NCBI RefSeq assembly: GCF_021130785.1
Contig: NC_060210.1
Span: forward strand, 181,586,501-181,650,500
DNA length: 64,000 nucleotides
Origin: Homalodisca vitripennis
Taxonomy: Eukaryota; Arthropoda; Insecta; Hemiptera; Cicadellidae
Reading direction: 5' to 3'
Notes under the pieces: generated by a model
Told to the model about the DNA's origin: nothing
Databases searched by the model: none
What the model saw: the letters and a program-made list of their open reading frames with translations, nothing else
Translations under genes and position numbers: made by a program
In this document: positions 35,288-46,796 of the stretch, piece after piece
Layout: the number at the start of each line of letters is the position of its first letter
How positions within the stretch are numbered: position 1 is the stretch's first letter

Positions 35288-36089
35288 CTGTAACAAGGCA
35301 ACATATCAAAAAGTAATAAAATAACTAATAACATGATTATAAGATTGTGTCTTAACTTAAAATATAAATGTCTAACAAATCATATAGTAGGGGAGCCTGA
35401 GATGCTAAATTTACAGTTTTTAAAGCGGATCTATTGGATTGTGAAGATTAGGTCCAAGTTTGCCTTTTAGTGGGGAGGTGTGCAGGTACAAATTTTTAAA
35501 AATGGAAAAAAAAAACAGTCACATGGAAATATTCAAGCGTGTCAGACATTCATAGTGTATATGACGTGCTATGTCTTTCTGATAAGCAAGAGATATTAAT
35601 CTGACTAGTAGGGAACAGAACGTTGTACAAAGAGGTAGGAAAAAAAAGAAAAAAGTTATTCGAGCATGTCAGATATTCAGAGGAAATGTTACGTGAACTC
35701 AAAAGAGTGTCCCATTCAAATTTCGAACAATTTGGGCGTGACCAAAAGTCATGACAGATTTTTGAAGATGTAAAAAATGCGACCTTGAAATACACGAGCA
35801 CATGACTTTTATACAGATGGTTCAACTTGATGTAGTAGTCATCTAAATGATAATCTGACAATTATATGGAAGAACATTGGTAATCTGACAATTAGAAATT
35901 TTGGATGTAATAAAACAATGTACATAAATATGTACAATTCTATCATTTATTGATATAACACTATAAACTTATCCCAAACTTCACCCTTTTTTGTTAATGA
36001 ACTTTGTTCATTATGCCTCTATATTAGGGGTTTTATATGTTGTACAAGGTTTCTCCCCATACGATTTTCTGACGCGCTTGAGTAACACG

Positions 36090-36540
36090 CAAAATCAACC
36101 CAGCAGGGATCACTTCTGGCTGGTTTATACCTTCCAGTTTAACCCACCACTGGTCACAGCAAAAACCGGTGTGTCACTTCAATCTGGGCAACCTTATGGA
36201 TGTCCAGGAGCGGCACATCACTAACCGCAAATGACGAAATTTCTGGGAATCATGGGCAATTCGATAGGTCTAGTCTACTGTGGGAGATGACTGTTGGAGT
36301 TGGTGGGGTTTGTTCCCCAACCTCAGAGGTTCTTGTTAACCTCAACATGGGTGTGCCACCCACTGCCTACTTTGACTGGAGAGGCTGGTTAAGAGCTGGC
36401 TTCCCCTTCTGGGGAGACATGACTTTGAGATGTAGTGCCCTAATTTTTCCCCATGTATCTCGATATGAGGCGGCCCCTACTCCCTAACCTTACCCATCCT
36501 GAATATCCTGTCACTCCGGCAGCAGCGCAAAGGTTCTTAC
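36090..36540. repeat. GC-rich island, probably a repeat
   Basis: About 450 bp of markedly higher GC than its surroundings, with open frames on the + strand (36200-36487) but no domain or codon pattern that I recognise. Likely an interspersed repeat or a fragment of an element's untranslated region. Confidence 0.3.
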
Positions 36541-37651
36541 AGGACTAAGTGCAATTTATAAGCTTCTTGTCCTAAGAGAACAAAAAAAAACACGCAAAAT
36601 CCCCGCTTGGGCTCCCATACTAATACAAGCTGGAAGATCTACTGTACAAACTTTACTGGTGTTGAAATTGAGATTTTTAAATTGTAAAGACTGATTTCTG
36701 AAAAAAAAATATAGTAAAAAATAATAAAAGTAAAGCCAAATTTTATAATAAGATTGCATGAAATCAATCCAGCAGTGAGAAATCTGAATTCTCTCATAAA
36801 CTAAACTAATTGATATGAAAACTTTTCTCAAACAATCCTCATAAATAATAACCGATACATAGCATTTGTTACAAAAACCACATACATATGGCCACAATCC
36901 ATTAGAAACTTTTTTTGCACAAAATATAATGTTTTCATAAAAATATTGGAATACGTATAATTTGTTTGTTGGATGATCATCCAGGCTCAGGGTAAATTAA
37001 AACAAATAATTGTTGAGTCCAAAATTTTCTATCTAGCCTAAATTAAAATTCTGAAATGACATCCTAAGACTTACAACCCATTAAATGACATAAAAACTAT
37101 GAATTGTGGTGTAAACAAAAACCAAACTTGAATAATTCATTTGCTCAATGCACCTAAATATGTATATTTTATGAATTAAAAAATGTATTTTCTGTTTAAT
37201 TTATTTTATTTGTATTATAATAACAATTTAAATTCTTTTAATAAAGGCTGTTAAACCTAATATAATTATTATTAAATTATATAATTATTAAAACCAAAGC
37301 CAAGTGATACAAGTAATACACAGAGCTACAGAGTTGTAATAGAACAGAGACAAGGAGATGCTTTTCCCACTCCCCACCACTGGAGGGGGACCCCTCCTGT
37401 GCGCAGCTGCTCAGCTGCTCAGATATTTGCTTCTGCGCAGATGTCTTTGTGAGCAATTTATCTATACCAACATGTGATTCATGTTTACAAAATTCTGATA
37501 TTGATCTACAATAAAAGATGCAAACAACTTGGGGAAACTAGATATTAGAAACTGTATTTGAACCACAGCACAGTGTGACTTCAACCACACTAACAAGTTT
37601 ACTTCATCAATAATTGCTTGCTCATATAAAGCACAGTGAAGTTTTTCTTAA

Positions 37652-38426
37652 CCCTTTCTGGGCCAGGCGGCAATATATTGCCGCCATAGATCGCGTCTCA
37701 AAAGTGCCAGGCGGCAAAATATTGCAGTCGGTGACATATGCGAAAAGCGCCAGGTGGCAATATATAGTCTCCTTGATATTCATTGTTTTTTTTAATAAAT
37801 ACGACGTCAAATGATTAAAGTTTTATGTTTTTTTATTCCCTGGTATATTCGTTGATAATTAATATGAATATCATTTTTATTTTGGAGGTCTATGCATTTT
37901 TATTTTGTAATTGTCACATGACATTATCAGCTGACTCGATCTTTTCTTCTTAATTCTTTATGCTTTAGTGTAATCGTACTATTGTATGCAGGATTCTTCT
38001 TCATTATTTTATTTTTTGGTTATAAATATTAGTAGTGTTAGTTGTTACGTGCTTAGCTATTGTGTGTAGTAGTTACAATAACTGACAATTTGCGATCTCA
38101 CGGAAGTGAAATTGTAAATAGCACATTTGTAAATAGAAAAAGTGTAAATAAATTTCAAATAAATTGTGTAAATATTTCTTGGTAAATAGTGTTTTTAACT
38201 GTATTGAAACTGTTAATGGATCCTACAATCATCTGTTTATATATCTATACAAGTAATTTGGTGCAACTTTTAGGTCATTCTCTAATTTTTATGAAAAATT
38301 ATAAATTTTAATCTAAGAGACTGCACAATTACCAATTTTAGCCTGGCACTTTTGACTAGTCACAAGGGGATATGAGATGTGAAAAAATTTTGTAACATCT
38401 CATATTTGGTCCTGGCTCTTAAAGGG
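37652..38426. mobile_element. TTAA-type MITE with a 20-bp perfect palindrome
   Basis: TTAA flanks at 37648-37651 and 38427-38430. Ends CCCTTTCTGGGCCAGG and the complement of CCTGGCTCTTAAAGGG. The left end holds the perfect palindrome GGCGGCAATATATTGCCGCC (37666-37685), then GGCGGCAAAATATTGC (37708) and GGTGGCAATATATA (37755). 775 bp, non-coding. Its right end lies 48 bp from the LRR1 exon at 38475. Confidence 0.8.
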
Positions 38427-38474
38427 TTAAACTAATTATTATATAATTTTAAACACAGTTCCAAGTTTATTTAC

Positions 38475-38660
38475 CTCTTAGTTATGACACACGCAGCAGC
38501 AATGTCTACTAAAGGAGGTACAAATAGGAAATCTTTGGCAGTCACCTTCTTATTCAGTTTTTCACAAAAAACATAATGGCTGAGATCAAGGCATTCTAGT
38601 CTCAACAATTTTATACTTCCTGGCAGATAACTTATCTGATTTTTACTTGCAGTGAAAAAC
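38475..38660 (-). CDS. LRR1: LRR1, exon with last leucine-rich repeats and BC-box-like region
   Basis: Minus-strand exon between acceptor GTTTTTAG and donor GTAAAT. It begins by completing an Arg codon, then reads FFTASKNQISYLPGSIKLL and LECLDLSHYVFCEKLNKKVT, ending FVPPLVDIAAACVITKR. LxxLxLSxN-type repeats are visible. The segment PPLVDIAAACVI aligns with the PLTLLESSARTIL region of vertebrate LRR1, which resembles a BC-box for Elongin B/C binding. The frame is continuous with both neighbouring exons. Confidence 0.85.
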
Positions 38661-39248
38661 CTAAAAACAAAACAAAATAACTTATAAATATAAACACCAA
38701 TTAAACGTAAAAAAATTTGCTTATTAGTATAGATAAACAGTATGAAGAATATGCTTACTACAAATTGTAATTATTCAGTGAGATACCTCAGTTACTATTT
38801 TAACTATTGTAAAGAATAAATTGAAAGTCCCACAGTAAAGAGCCTAGCAAAACAACTAGCTGTAGTGTTTTCTCATATAAGATTCTTCAATACGGAACTT
38901 GTATCTAAGAAGAAAAGAAATATTTACATCCTCCCGGCAGAAAAAAGATAAATTGTGTAGCATACTAAGTTGTAGGCATAAATGACACTAGCCTATTTCC
39001 ATGGTTGGACATGCACCATTATAAAACTCATTCTTATCTATGTAGAAATAAACTTTTATGGAAAATCCAAAATTTACAGATGAAATCTTTTTTGAGATAT
39101 CTTGCCATATGATGTATTTACATTTTTTTTCCAGTAAATAAAGTTTTATAGCAGTGTTCAAATACTAGAGAACTACAACATCTACTGTTTAAATATTGTT
39201 ACCGTCTTTTAAAATTGTCTAGTAATTTTACAAGACACAAATACTTTG

Positions 39249-39470
39249 CAATTTTTATAACAAATCCAACAGTACTTTTTGCAACATAATCCGTCAACGT
39301 ATAAGCGAGCATAACCACTTGCCGGGAGCACCCAACATATCACAGTTGAGCGGTATCACTTGTTTGCTGCTCCCTGCTTGTACAAGTGTACCTTTAAAGT
39401 GGTCCTGCTCGCTTACGCATTGGTGGATTTTGTTGGAAAAAGTACTGTTGGAAATTTAATGAAATTGGTC
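39249..39470. repeat. Long imperfect foldback (inverted repeat) in an LRR1 intron
   Basis: The left arm (39259-39320, CCAACAGTACTTTTTGCAAC then TAAGCGAGCATAACCAC) pairs with the right arm (39399-39461, GTGGTCCTGCTCGCTTACGC then GGAAAAAGTACTGTTGGA). Additional pairing continues into the centre (CCGGGAGCA with TGCTCCCTG) and beyond the arms. Most of about 200 bp could form one hairpin. It is either a foldback MITE or a hairpin RNA locus. Confidence 0.75.
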
Positions 39471-39811
39471 AATTATTTGGTGTCTGTTAAATTTTATGAC
39501 TGTGCTGGTTTTTTGTTATTTGACTTAAAAAATTCCAACAGACACCATTTTGTCAATATTAAAGAAAATAATGCAATTATTTTTTGAAATTTTCCTCTTA
39601 TCCATCCAATCCCATATGCCAAATTTGGTTTCTTTAGCATACCTAGTTTTACAGATAATACGTCATTGTTTTAAAACTTTACAAAATGGTGGCCGGCAGC
39701 TAAATGAGACATTTCTTGACCTATGTTTATATGACTTTTTTGTTTGAAATGATAAATAATAAATAAATGTGTGTGTGTAAAACAAACTTTTTACAAACTT
39801 TCATTCATTAC

Positions 39812-39924
39812 CTTAAACTCCTCATGTACCCTAATGCATTGGGAAGACTTTCCAAACGGTTGTCATCTACATTTAAAGTTACAAGATTGGCAAGCTTTAC
39901 CAGCTTATCAGGAAGAACACTTAT
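39812..39924 (-). CDS. LRR1: LRR1, leucine-rich repeat exon
   Basis: Minus-strand exon between acceptor TTTCTTTCAG and donor GTAATG. It encodes ISVLPDKLVKLANLVTLNVD and DNRLESLPNALGYMRSLR, two canonical LxxLxxLxLxxN repeats. It starts in phase 0 and ends two bases into the Arg codon completed at 38660. Length and sequence fit the NLKLDDNELIQFP region of vertebrate LRR1. Confidence 0.9.
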
Positions 39925-39990
39925 CTGAAAGAAAAAGAAAATAATCAACATTTAATAGAATCAGTTAACAAATATAAAACAGGACTTTGT

Positions 39991-40147
39991 TGGATGATTA
40001 CCTTCATTATATATTACATAAAATAGATTACCTTCATTATATATTACATAAAATAGATTACCTTCATTATATATTACATAAAATAGATTAACTTCATTAT
40101 ATATTACATAAAATAGATTACCTTCATTATATATTACATAAAATAGA
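39991..40147. repeat. 30-bp minisatellite, five copies
   Basis: The unit GATTACCTTCATTATATATT plus ACATAAAATA repeats five times with almost no change (one C to A), lying 70 bp upstream (in gene sense) of the LRR1 exon at 39812-39924. Confidence 0.95.
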
Positions 40148-40335
40148 ACTAAGTTTCAAGGCTGGAATTAATTCTTTGTCAGGTGTCAAAAAACTTATGC
40201 AAGCTTTGTTTTTTTTTTTTTGCAAAAAAAAAGCAAATATCAAGAAATGGTGATGAACTTACCAAAGTCAAACTTAATAACAGAACACTGTACACAAAAC
40301 AATCAATCATATATCTGAAAGTCCAGAGTAGTCAA

Positions 40336-40360
40336 TATATATATATATATATATATATGT
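40336..40360. repeat. (TA)n microsatellite
   Basis: About eleven TA repeats in an LRR1 intron. Confidence 0.9.
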
Positions 40361-40812
40361 GTTATATTTAGTTATCTAAAAAATAGTGTTCTATTTTTCA
40401 TAACTTATAGGGATAGAAAGTTTATTTTCAGCCATATAATTATGAGTTATGTCACATTTTTTTAAATATGATTAATACTCATCCATACACTTTTTAGTTT
40501 TTTTGTTAAGTGCTTACTTTTTAACATCAAATTAAAAAGCGTTTGAGATTTTTTTTCAATAACTAATAAAAATGAGAGTTTCATTACTCATAGAAATCAT
40601 CTACTTAATGTATATGAAACTGTGCGATTGTTTATATTGATCATTGGTACATTGTTTCTTCAGTTGGTACTGTCAAAGCACACAATCAATAGTATAATAC
40701 ATATTTATTAATTCTCCAGTGAGTCAGTCACCAATTAATTAATTAGTTACAAGTAAATGAGGGACTGCTCCTTTCTTAAGCTTCCTCTGTTGGATCACAA
40801 ACATCCACTTAC

Positions 40813-41052
40813 TTTATTTGATCGCAAATCTAGTAGCTTTAGTTGTTTCTGTAAGTTTCCATTGACAATCCATTTCCAGTTTCCGCCAAGTCCTAAACTG
40901 TTATCTCTTAAATGCATTTCTGTCAATTTCGGTAAAGATGAACCTAATTGTTCAGGCAAAGTCGTCAATTCATTGTTCTCCAGGTATAAAACACAGAGAT
41001 TGCGAAGTCTCAGTATTCGGTTATCCAATGTCCTCACGTTTGCATTGTTAAT
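40813..41052 (-). CDS. LRR1: LRR1, leucine-rich repeat exon
   Basis: Minus-strand exon of exactly 80 codons in phase 0, between acceptor TTTATTCCAG and donor GTAAGT. It encodes INNANVRTLDNRILRLRNLC, VLYLENNELTTLPEQL, LTEMHLRDNSLG and KLLDLRSNK. Three leucine-rich repeats are clear (LYLENNELTTLP, MHLRDNSL, LDLRSNK). Corresponds to the first half of the LRR array of LRR1. The shadow frame on the + strand (40757-41068) is open only because of composition. Confidence 0.9.
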
Positions 41053-41440
41053 CTGGAATAAAAAGTAAAAAATAAGTAATAAATATCAGAACTCATTAAC
41101 ACCTAATGGCTTTTGTCGAGTTAATTTGTCACTGACACGATTGAAAAAAGAGTCTCTAATGAGTTATTTTCTCATACATTATCTGTTTATTTTGATCTGT
41201 GATGGGTGACTACGAGACTAGCAGAAAAAAACTGAGAAATAAATAAGGCTATGTAGCTTACTGTTTTACCGCTAGATCGTGTGAGTATGATTGACTTACA
41301 TTGAGATGTGTAGTTTTCTCGAAAGCATAACATGCGCCGAGAATTGTGTTACCAGTGCAAAGATTGCGATGTACGTTTGTGTGTAGCTCCTTGCTTCAGG
41401 ATTTCCCATACCAATAACAACTACTAAAACTAGCATTTAA

Positions 41441-42921
41441 GGGGCGTCCGGGGTCCATTTTGGGCCAAAATTTCAATTTTTATTTTTTGACATTTTTGTA
41501 TTTTTTGGAATCTTACGAGTAATTTGACATATCATACATACAATTTGGACGAGTGCAACCTTATGTAATTAATTTATTTGTAATGGTCTGCACTGTGTTT
41601 TTCGCTGGCAGGGGCGTCAGGGCGAGGGACGTATGTTTATACATACTATAGTTGTAATAATATAAGCTACACATACTTGTTGTGTTGGTAACACTGTTTG
41701 TTCTTTACTGTCATATGGTTCTTTCTCATTTGTTGTCATCTGTTATAACAAAGTTTCTGTGTTATTTGCTTTGTGAATTGTGTTGTTTACACTTCCTGAT
41801 GATAAAACTATTGGGGGGAAAGGTAGTTTGACTCTTGAGGCTATAAATGAAATTTAATTATACTATGGGCTGGCCATTAGAAGAAATTTTGACAGTCTTG
41901 AAAATATGAAGAGGGCTGTTTGGGCGGAGTATTTCCATCTCATTTCAACAAATAAAGAACCAGCGCTTAGTTTGTGTCCGAAAACTGTTGATACGTGGTG
42001 CAAATACCAACATGCTATCCAGAAGAAAGCAGCCTATATGACCACAATGAACACTTCCACATTGCCCCTGTAGTAATGGAACAGGTTAAACAAATTTTCA
42101 CTTAGCTAATTCCACGCTGCTGGCGAAATGTCTTCATGGACAGACCCAAATTCCGGGCGAGTCGCTAAACAGTGTGGTGTGGTCGAGTATTCCAAAATCG
42201 ACTTTAATTATGAAAAAGACCCTTGAGTTTGGTGTTTATGAAGCCATTGCCTGTTTCAACAAAGGAAACATTGTTAAATGTGAAGTACTCAAGAAATTAG
42301 GTATAATGCCAGGCAAAAACTGTGTTGATGTTATGAAGCGATTCGACAGGATGCGCATAAGTAAGGCGCAAAAGGCGGTGGAAGAGATTGAAAAGAAGTG
42401 TCACCAGAAGCGGGAGGCAGCTAAAAGACGTCTTTAGGATATATATGAGCAGCAGGAGGATCCATATAACCCAGCCTATGCAGCAGGAATGCACTGAGAT
42501 ACATGAGTCACTATTGTTTAGGTTATAGTCTAGAAAAAATGAAATTCCCGAAAAACTTGTTTTTTTACACTTCGGTACCCATATCTTCCAAACTACTCGA
42601 GATATTAGTATAGTTTTTGTTTTGTTTTGTTAAAAATTTCATGGTTTATATTTACAGCACAGGAAATTTGGTTTTAAAACCTAAAACCAATTCTACATGG
42701 TTGCAAAGTCAAAATTTTCGAACAAAAAAAGTAAATTTTAGAAAAATTTGTTAAAATACCTAAATAAAGTTATTTTAGAAATTCCTGTGCCATAAATACT
42801 CTAAAAGACATACATAACAAAATAAAAAAAATTATACTAGGTTACGTCGTAAGGTTTTAGAGATATGTGTACCTTAAAATGACTAATTTAACATGCGCAG
42901 CATATGGCCCCCGGACGCCCC
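41441..42921 (+). mobile_element. TTAA-flanked DNA transposon, Kolobok/Mutator-like
   Basis: TTAA duplications at 41437-41440 and 42922-42925. The ends GGGGCGTCCGGGGTCC and GGCCCCCGGACGCCCC are inverted with one mismatch in 16. Inside is a broken + strand frame (41861-42437) similar to a transposase-like family widespread in insects (remembered as the Mutator-like transposase domain). A TTAA duplication favours Kolobok rather than classic Mutator (9 bp). It lies in an LRR1 intron in the opposite orientation to the gene. Confidence 0.7.
41861..42437 (+). pseudogene. Kolobok/Mutator-like transposase fragment
   Basis: First segment reads YGLAIRRNFDSLENMKRAVW, AEYFHLISTNKEPALSLCPK, DTWCKYQHA. 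The second, after stops and a frame change, reads VVWSSIPKSTL, KKTLEFGVYEAIACFNKGNI, VLKKLGIMPGKNCVDVMKRF and a Lys/Glu-rich coiled tail. The phrase order CP..DTWCK then NS-VVWS-IPK then GVY-A---FN-G matches the family. The catalytic acidic residues could not be assigned. Dead by stops. Confidence 0.65.
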
Positions 42922-43394
42922 TTAAAAACTAGTGTGTGTAAATAATTTGTGTATAATGCGAGAAAAAGTGTACTTGGAAATTCATAAAAATATTAATGAA
43001 ATAAATGCATTTAAAAGAAACATTAATATATAAAAGGTAAAAGATAAAGTTTATACAAGCTCAATTTTAATATTTCGCTATAAATTAATTATTTTATTAA
43101 TCTTATGGATAATGCAATTTCTTTCAAATTAATACAGAATGAAACAACATTTCCAACAATTCCAGATATTGTTTAATGGAGCAGAGAAATTCAGATGTGA
43201 GCCTATCAGTAAGGCAAAGCTAAATAAAAAAATAATGGCTTTTGAAGATAAATACTCCATGGACTACGATCGGTGTTCTCATCGTAGTTTTAAAGTATGT
43301 CAGATGCTACTTAGCTAAATAAATCTCTTATGTATATAATTAATTCAGCCTTCATAACTGGTATATGCCTTGAAAAATTAAAAATAAGAAAAAT

Positions 43395-43765
43395 AAAATC
43401 CCTCAACAAAAAAGTAAATTTTTCTGAAATTACTAATTTCAGACCCTCTCTTGTCATTTTTATTCAAAATCTATGAAAAACCAATGTATTCTTGTGTAAT
43501 AAAACACTTGGAAGACAATAATCCCTTAGATATGGCACAACATGGTTTCAGGTCTGGCCATTTCCCTGGCACAGCAACCATAAACTTCAAATACTTCTAT
43601 TCAGAAGGTAAATTGCAGTTTGTGGAACTGAGTCGTGTAAACAATCAAAACCAGTTAATTTCTATTCAATCAAAATTAAGTTTAATCAAACATGGAGTTC
43701 CACGCAAATCGATTCTAGAACCTTTATCATCCTTATTTTTCCAAAGGGATTGTCTGGAATAATAT
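43395..43765 (+). pseudogene. LINE reverse transcriptase fragment with internal deletion
   Basis: Reads LFKIYEKPMYSCVIKHLEDN, MAQHGFRSGHFPGTATINF, then after a gap QLISIQSKLSLIKHGVPRKS and ILEPLSSLFFQ. These are the RT motifs S.IYEK, QHGFR.G.ST.TA, and GVPQGSILGPLLF of CR1/jockey-like LINEs. The middle of the palm domain is deleted and the YADD box is absent. Sits in an LRR1 intron, antisense to the gene. Confidence 0.7.
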
Positions 43766-44427
43766 CTGACAACTTGTGTAATAACACATATATTTGCCTT
43801 TATGCAAAAGACGCTAATTAGATTGAAATAAAGTTATTCCAGTTGTGTTATTCACAAATACAAGTACTGATAGTTCAACATGTGTGTAAAATTAATATTG
43901 TTTTTTTCTAGTCCCAATCCATTTTCTAAATTGTTCAAAAACTAATTTTATCTAATTCACCAAGAAATATAATATCCCAAAGAAATCAATGAATACAAAA
44001 CTAGAAAGAATGGAATTGGAAGTAAAAAAAAAAAACAACATTTTTGGATTGAATTATGGGTAATGCATTGTGTTGGGATCAATTTCGAAATTATAGCAAA
44101 AGTTCCTTCTTTCTCTGTACCTTATACACAGTTTAACAGGTTTGGGATTTAAAACCCTTAAACATGGTTTATTTTGCACACATTCAGTCCCATATATCTT
44201 TTAGAATTAGTATTTATGGAGCACCCTTAAAAATATGGATAGATTATTAATTTGACAAAAGAGAGCTATATGAACTATGATAAATTTAAATTTGTAACTG
44301 TCTGTGAAAGAATCTTTTAAACACCTAAAGATAACCACTATCTATAGTATTTATATTTATCACTGCATTCTTTTCACGAAGCAGAATTTAAGCTCTACCT
44401 CTCTCTTGAGAGCCAATCATTCATATA

Positions 44428-45520
44428 CAGGGTGTTTTGTGAGAGGTTGGGACAACTTCAGGATATGATAGATGACACAAAACAAGAAAAAAATGTTCAT
44501 ATGAGCAATATGTCTTATCTCACTTTGTTTAGTGTCTGTCTATATCTCAAAACTCTCTGAAGCAAAAAACATGAAATTTGGTATTTATGATGAGCTAATT
44601 AAAGGGACAATTAAAAAATGTAAATATATATTATCATTTTACATTTTAAAATGGTGGAATTTGAGTTTTCAAAATTTGATATCCCAAAAACTGTTAATCT
44701 TACTTAAAAATTAAAAAAAAACAATTATTTATTTCAAATATAATTACAAAACTATCAATACCAAATTTGTTTGGAAAAATAAAATAATTACATCAATTTT
44801 AGTGTTTTTAAGTGTTTTTGCTATCTTACACATGAAAGCATATTCTTAGATCCAAGTCCTAATTATTTTTTATATATTGGTCTTTGTATCATTAACAGCT
44901 GTTTTTTAGTTAATAATACAAAATGATGAAATTTTTGCATAAAAATAGTATTAAAAATTGTTTAATTACAACGTTACAACCTTTTGTAACTGTTCTTTTT
45001 AATTTGGCTTTGATTAGCATTCACTGACACTATTTATTCCATTACAGTAGTAGTTATTTAAAAGATGGCTATGTACAGCAATGACCAGTACGCTGATATG
45101 TGTTTAGCATACATCGTCATTTTAAAGAGACAGATTCGTTTGTAACCACTATTAAAGAAAGATCCGTTGGACTAAACCATGAAATAGAAGAAAACATTTT
45201 GTGAATTGTTGATGGAAGTTCAGAGACGAGCGTGAGGAAAATAACATACATACCTGGGAACTAGAGAATCCTCACGAACCTGTGATTTGGTATCAGCAGC
45301 AGCAGTTTGGTTTAAATGTGTGGTGTGGAGATGACCTGCTGGGCCACATATTCTTCCAACCCGTCTTAATAGAAACATTTACCTACAATTTTTGGAAAGA
45401 ACTTTGCTAGATCTATTGTGATGCTCAACTTGGAACAAGAGAAGATATGTTGTTTATGCATGATAGTGCTCCGATTCATTTCAGTGATAAGGTGACTGAT
45501 TGCCTCAATGATATATACCT
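44428..45520 (+). mobile_element. Tc1/mariner-type transposon remnant, right end missing
   Basis: The left end CAGGGTGTTTTGTGAGAGGT follows a TA at 44426-44427. A + strand transposase relic begins near 45065 (MAMYSNDQYADM) and later reads NPHEPVIWYQQQQFGLNVWC, GHIFFQPVLIETFTYNFW and MLFMHDSAPIHFSDKVTDCL. The last includes the second catalytic Asp (MHDSAPIH from MHDGAPPH). Coding ends near 45515 and no right inverted repeat was found. Confidence 0.7.
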
Positions 45521-46796
45521 CAATTTTATGTAAAAATAAAATTTTTTAAGCATGTACATTTTAAATTTTATAAAAAAAAAAAACGCTGTTGTAATGCAAG
45601 TATCAATACATAAAAATAAGACTTAGATCTAAGAATTCCAGTAAGAAAGCATAAACACTCACCTGGATTAGAATTGGTTATTTTACTTAACGTTACTTCA
45701 AACTTATTAATGTAGCCTATTTATTTTTAAATGAGATGATTACCTTGAGTACAACAAATTTATTGGCATAAAGCAGAAACACTAGCACGGTAACTAAATT
45801 TTTAATAACCTTCCACTTTCTAATATTGTACTGGCACTGGTGTACTTTAGTGAAAACTTCACATAAATTAAGATCATCTATGAGCAAGCTGTTTAACAGT
45901 GTGCAAAATGTTAATACTATATAAATACAAAACCTATAGTAACTTTTAAAACCTAAAAAGTTGATTTTTAGTGTCAGGGGGACAAAATACAAATATTTTG
46001 TAAAATGTGTTAAACTTAATTAATTTCCATACAATTATATTTGCCCAAATAATGTAAAATTGTACAGCTTTATTTTTCAGTTTTTGAGATCAGATTCTTG
46101 CCTTACTTTCATTTCACATCATTTATTACTAGCAAAATTAGTAATATTCAGTTCATTCTTCATGTGCTGTTCGAAATTTGAGATTTGTAAAACCACATTT
46201 TAAAACTAAATACTTGTGTATACAGGACTAAAACTTGTTAACCTTTTAGTACGTTATGTGCAAAAACTTCTACATACTGATCAACCAACTATTGTCTCAC
46301 ATCCTTTAAAGAAGATACCTTAAGAACTACAACTATATTCGATTTTCATTTATCATACAAAAGATTTTTTTAAACATACCTGTTTCATATAATAAAAAAA
46401 CTTTACATCAATAGGCTGTCTCTGTCAATAACTTACAAAGTTACATTTTAGGGAGCACTGAAATCCTCCATGAGACTGGTGCAAAGAGAAAGTATCGTAC
46501 TGAGGACTCTTATAACACTTTAAATATCCAGAGTAAAAAATGATAAATATTTTATTTCTGTAACTTCTAATCAGAAATCTAAATTCGTTTCATCAAGAAA
46601 AGAATAAATATCAGATAACTATCAAAAACATTAATGACTGTCTAGGATTTAATTCAATTTATCTCTTGTTAGCTCACCATGATTGAACTGATTGTATTAA
46701 ATTGTGAAATGCTGAGCAAAGATTGATTTTGAACAACACCGCTATTGTTACAGCATTTAAGATAGGATTAATAAAATAATGAATAAGGATACTTAC

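Larger units (their letters stand above)
35288..38474 (-). other. LRR1 intron with GC-rich island and TTAA element
   Basis: A 3.2-kb intron. It contains a GC-rich island at about 36090-36540 with no recognisable protein and, close to the upstream exon, the TTAA-type element at 37652-38426. The splice donor is GTAAAT just below 38475. Confidence 0.6.

Noticed and set aside
36200..36487. 95-codon + strand frame in a GC-rich island
   Set aside because: No family motif, no supporting splice context, and it lies antisense in an LRR1 intron; GC-rich DNA keeps frames open by chance.
39991..40147. Regular 30-bp repeats considered as a CRISPR-like array
   Set aside because: The units are contiguous with no spacers and the DNA is eukaryotic; it is a minisatellite.
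40757..41068. 103-codon + strand frame
   Set aside because: Antisense shadow of the LRR1 exon 40813-41052, whose leucine-rich repeats and splice sites are clear.
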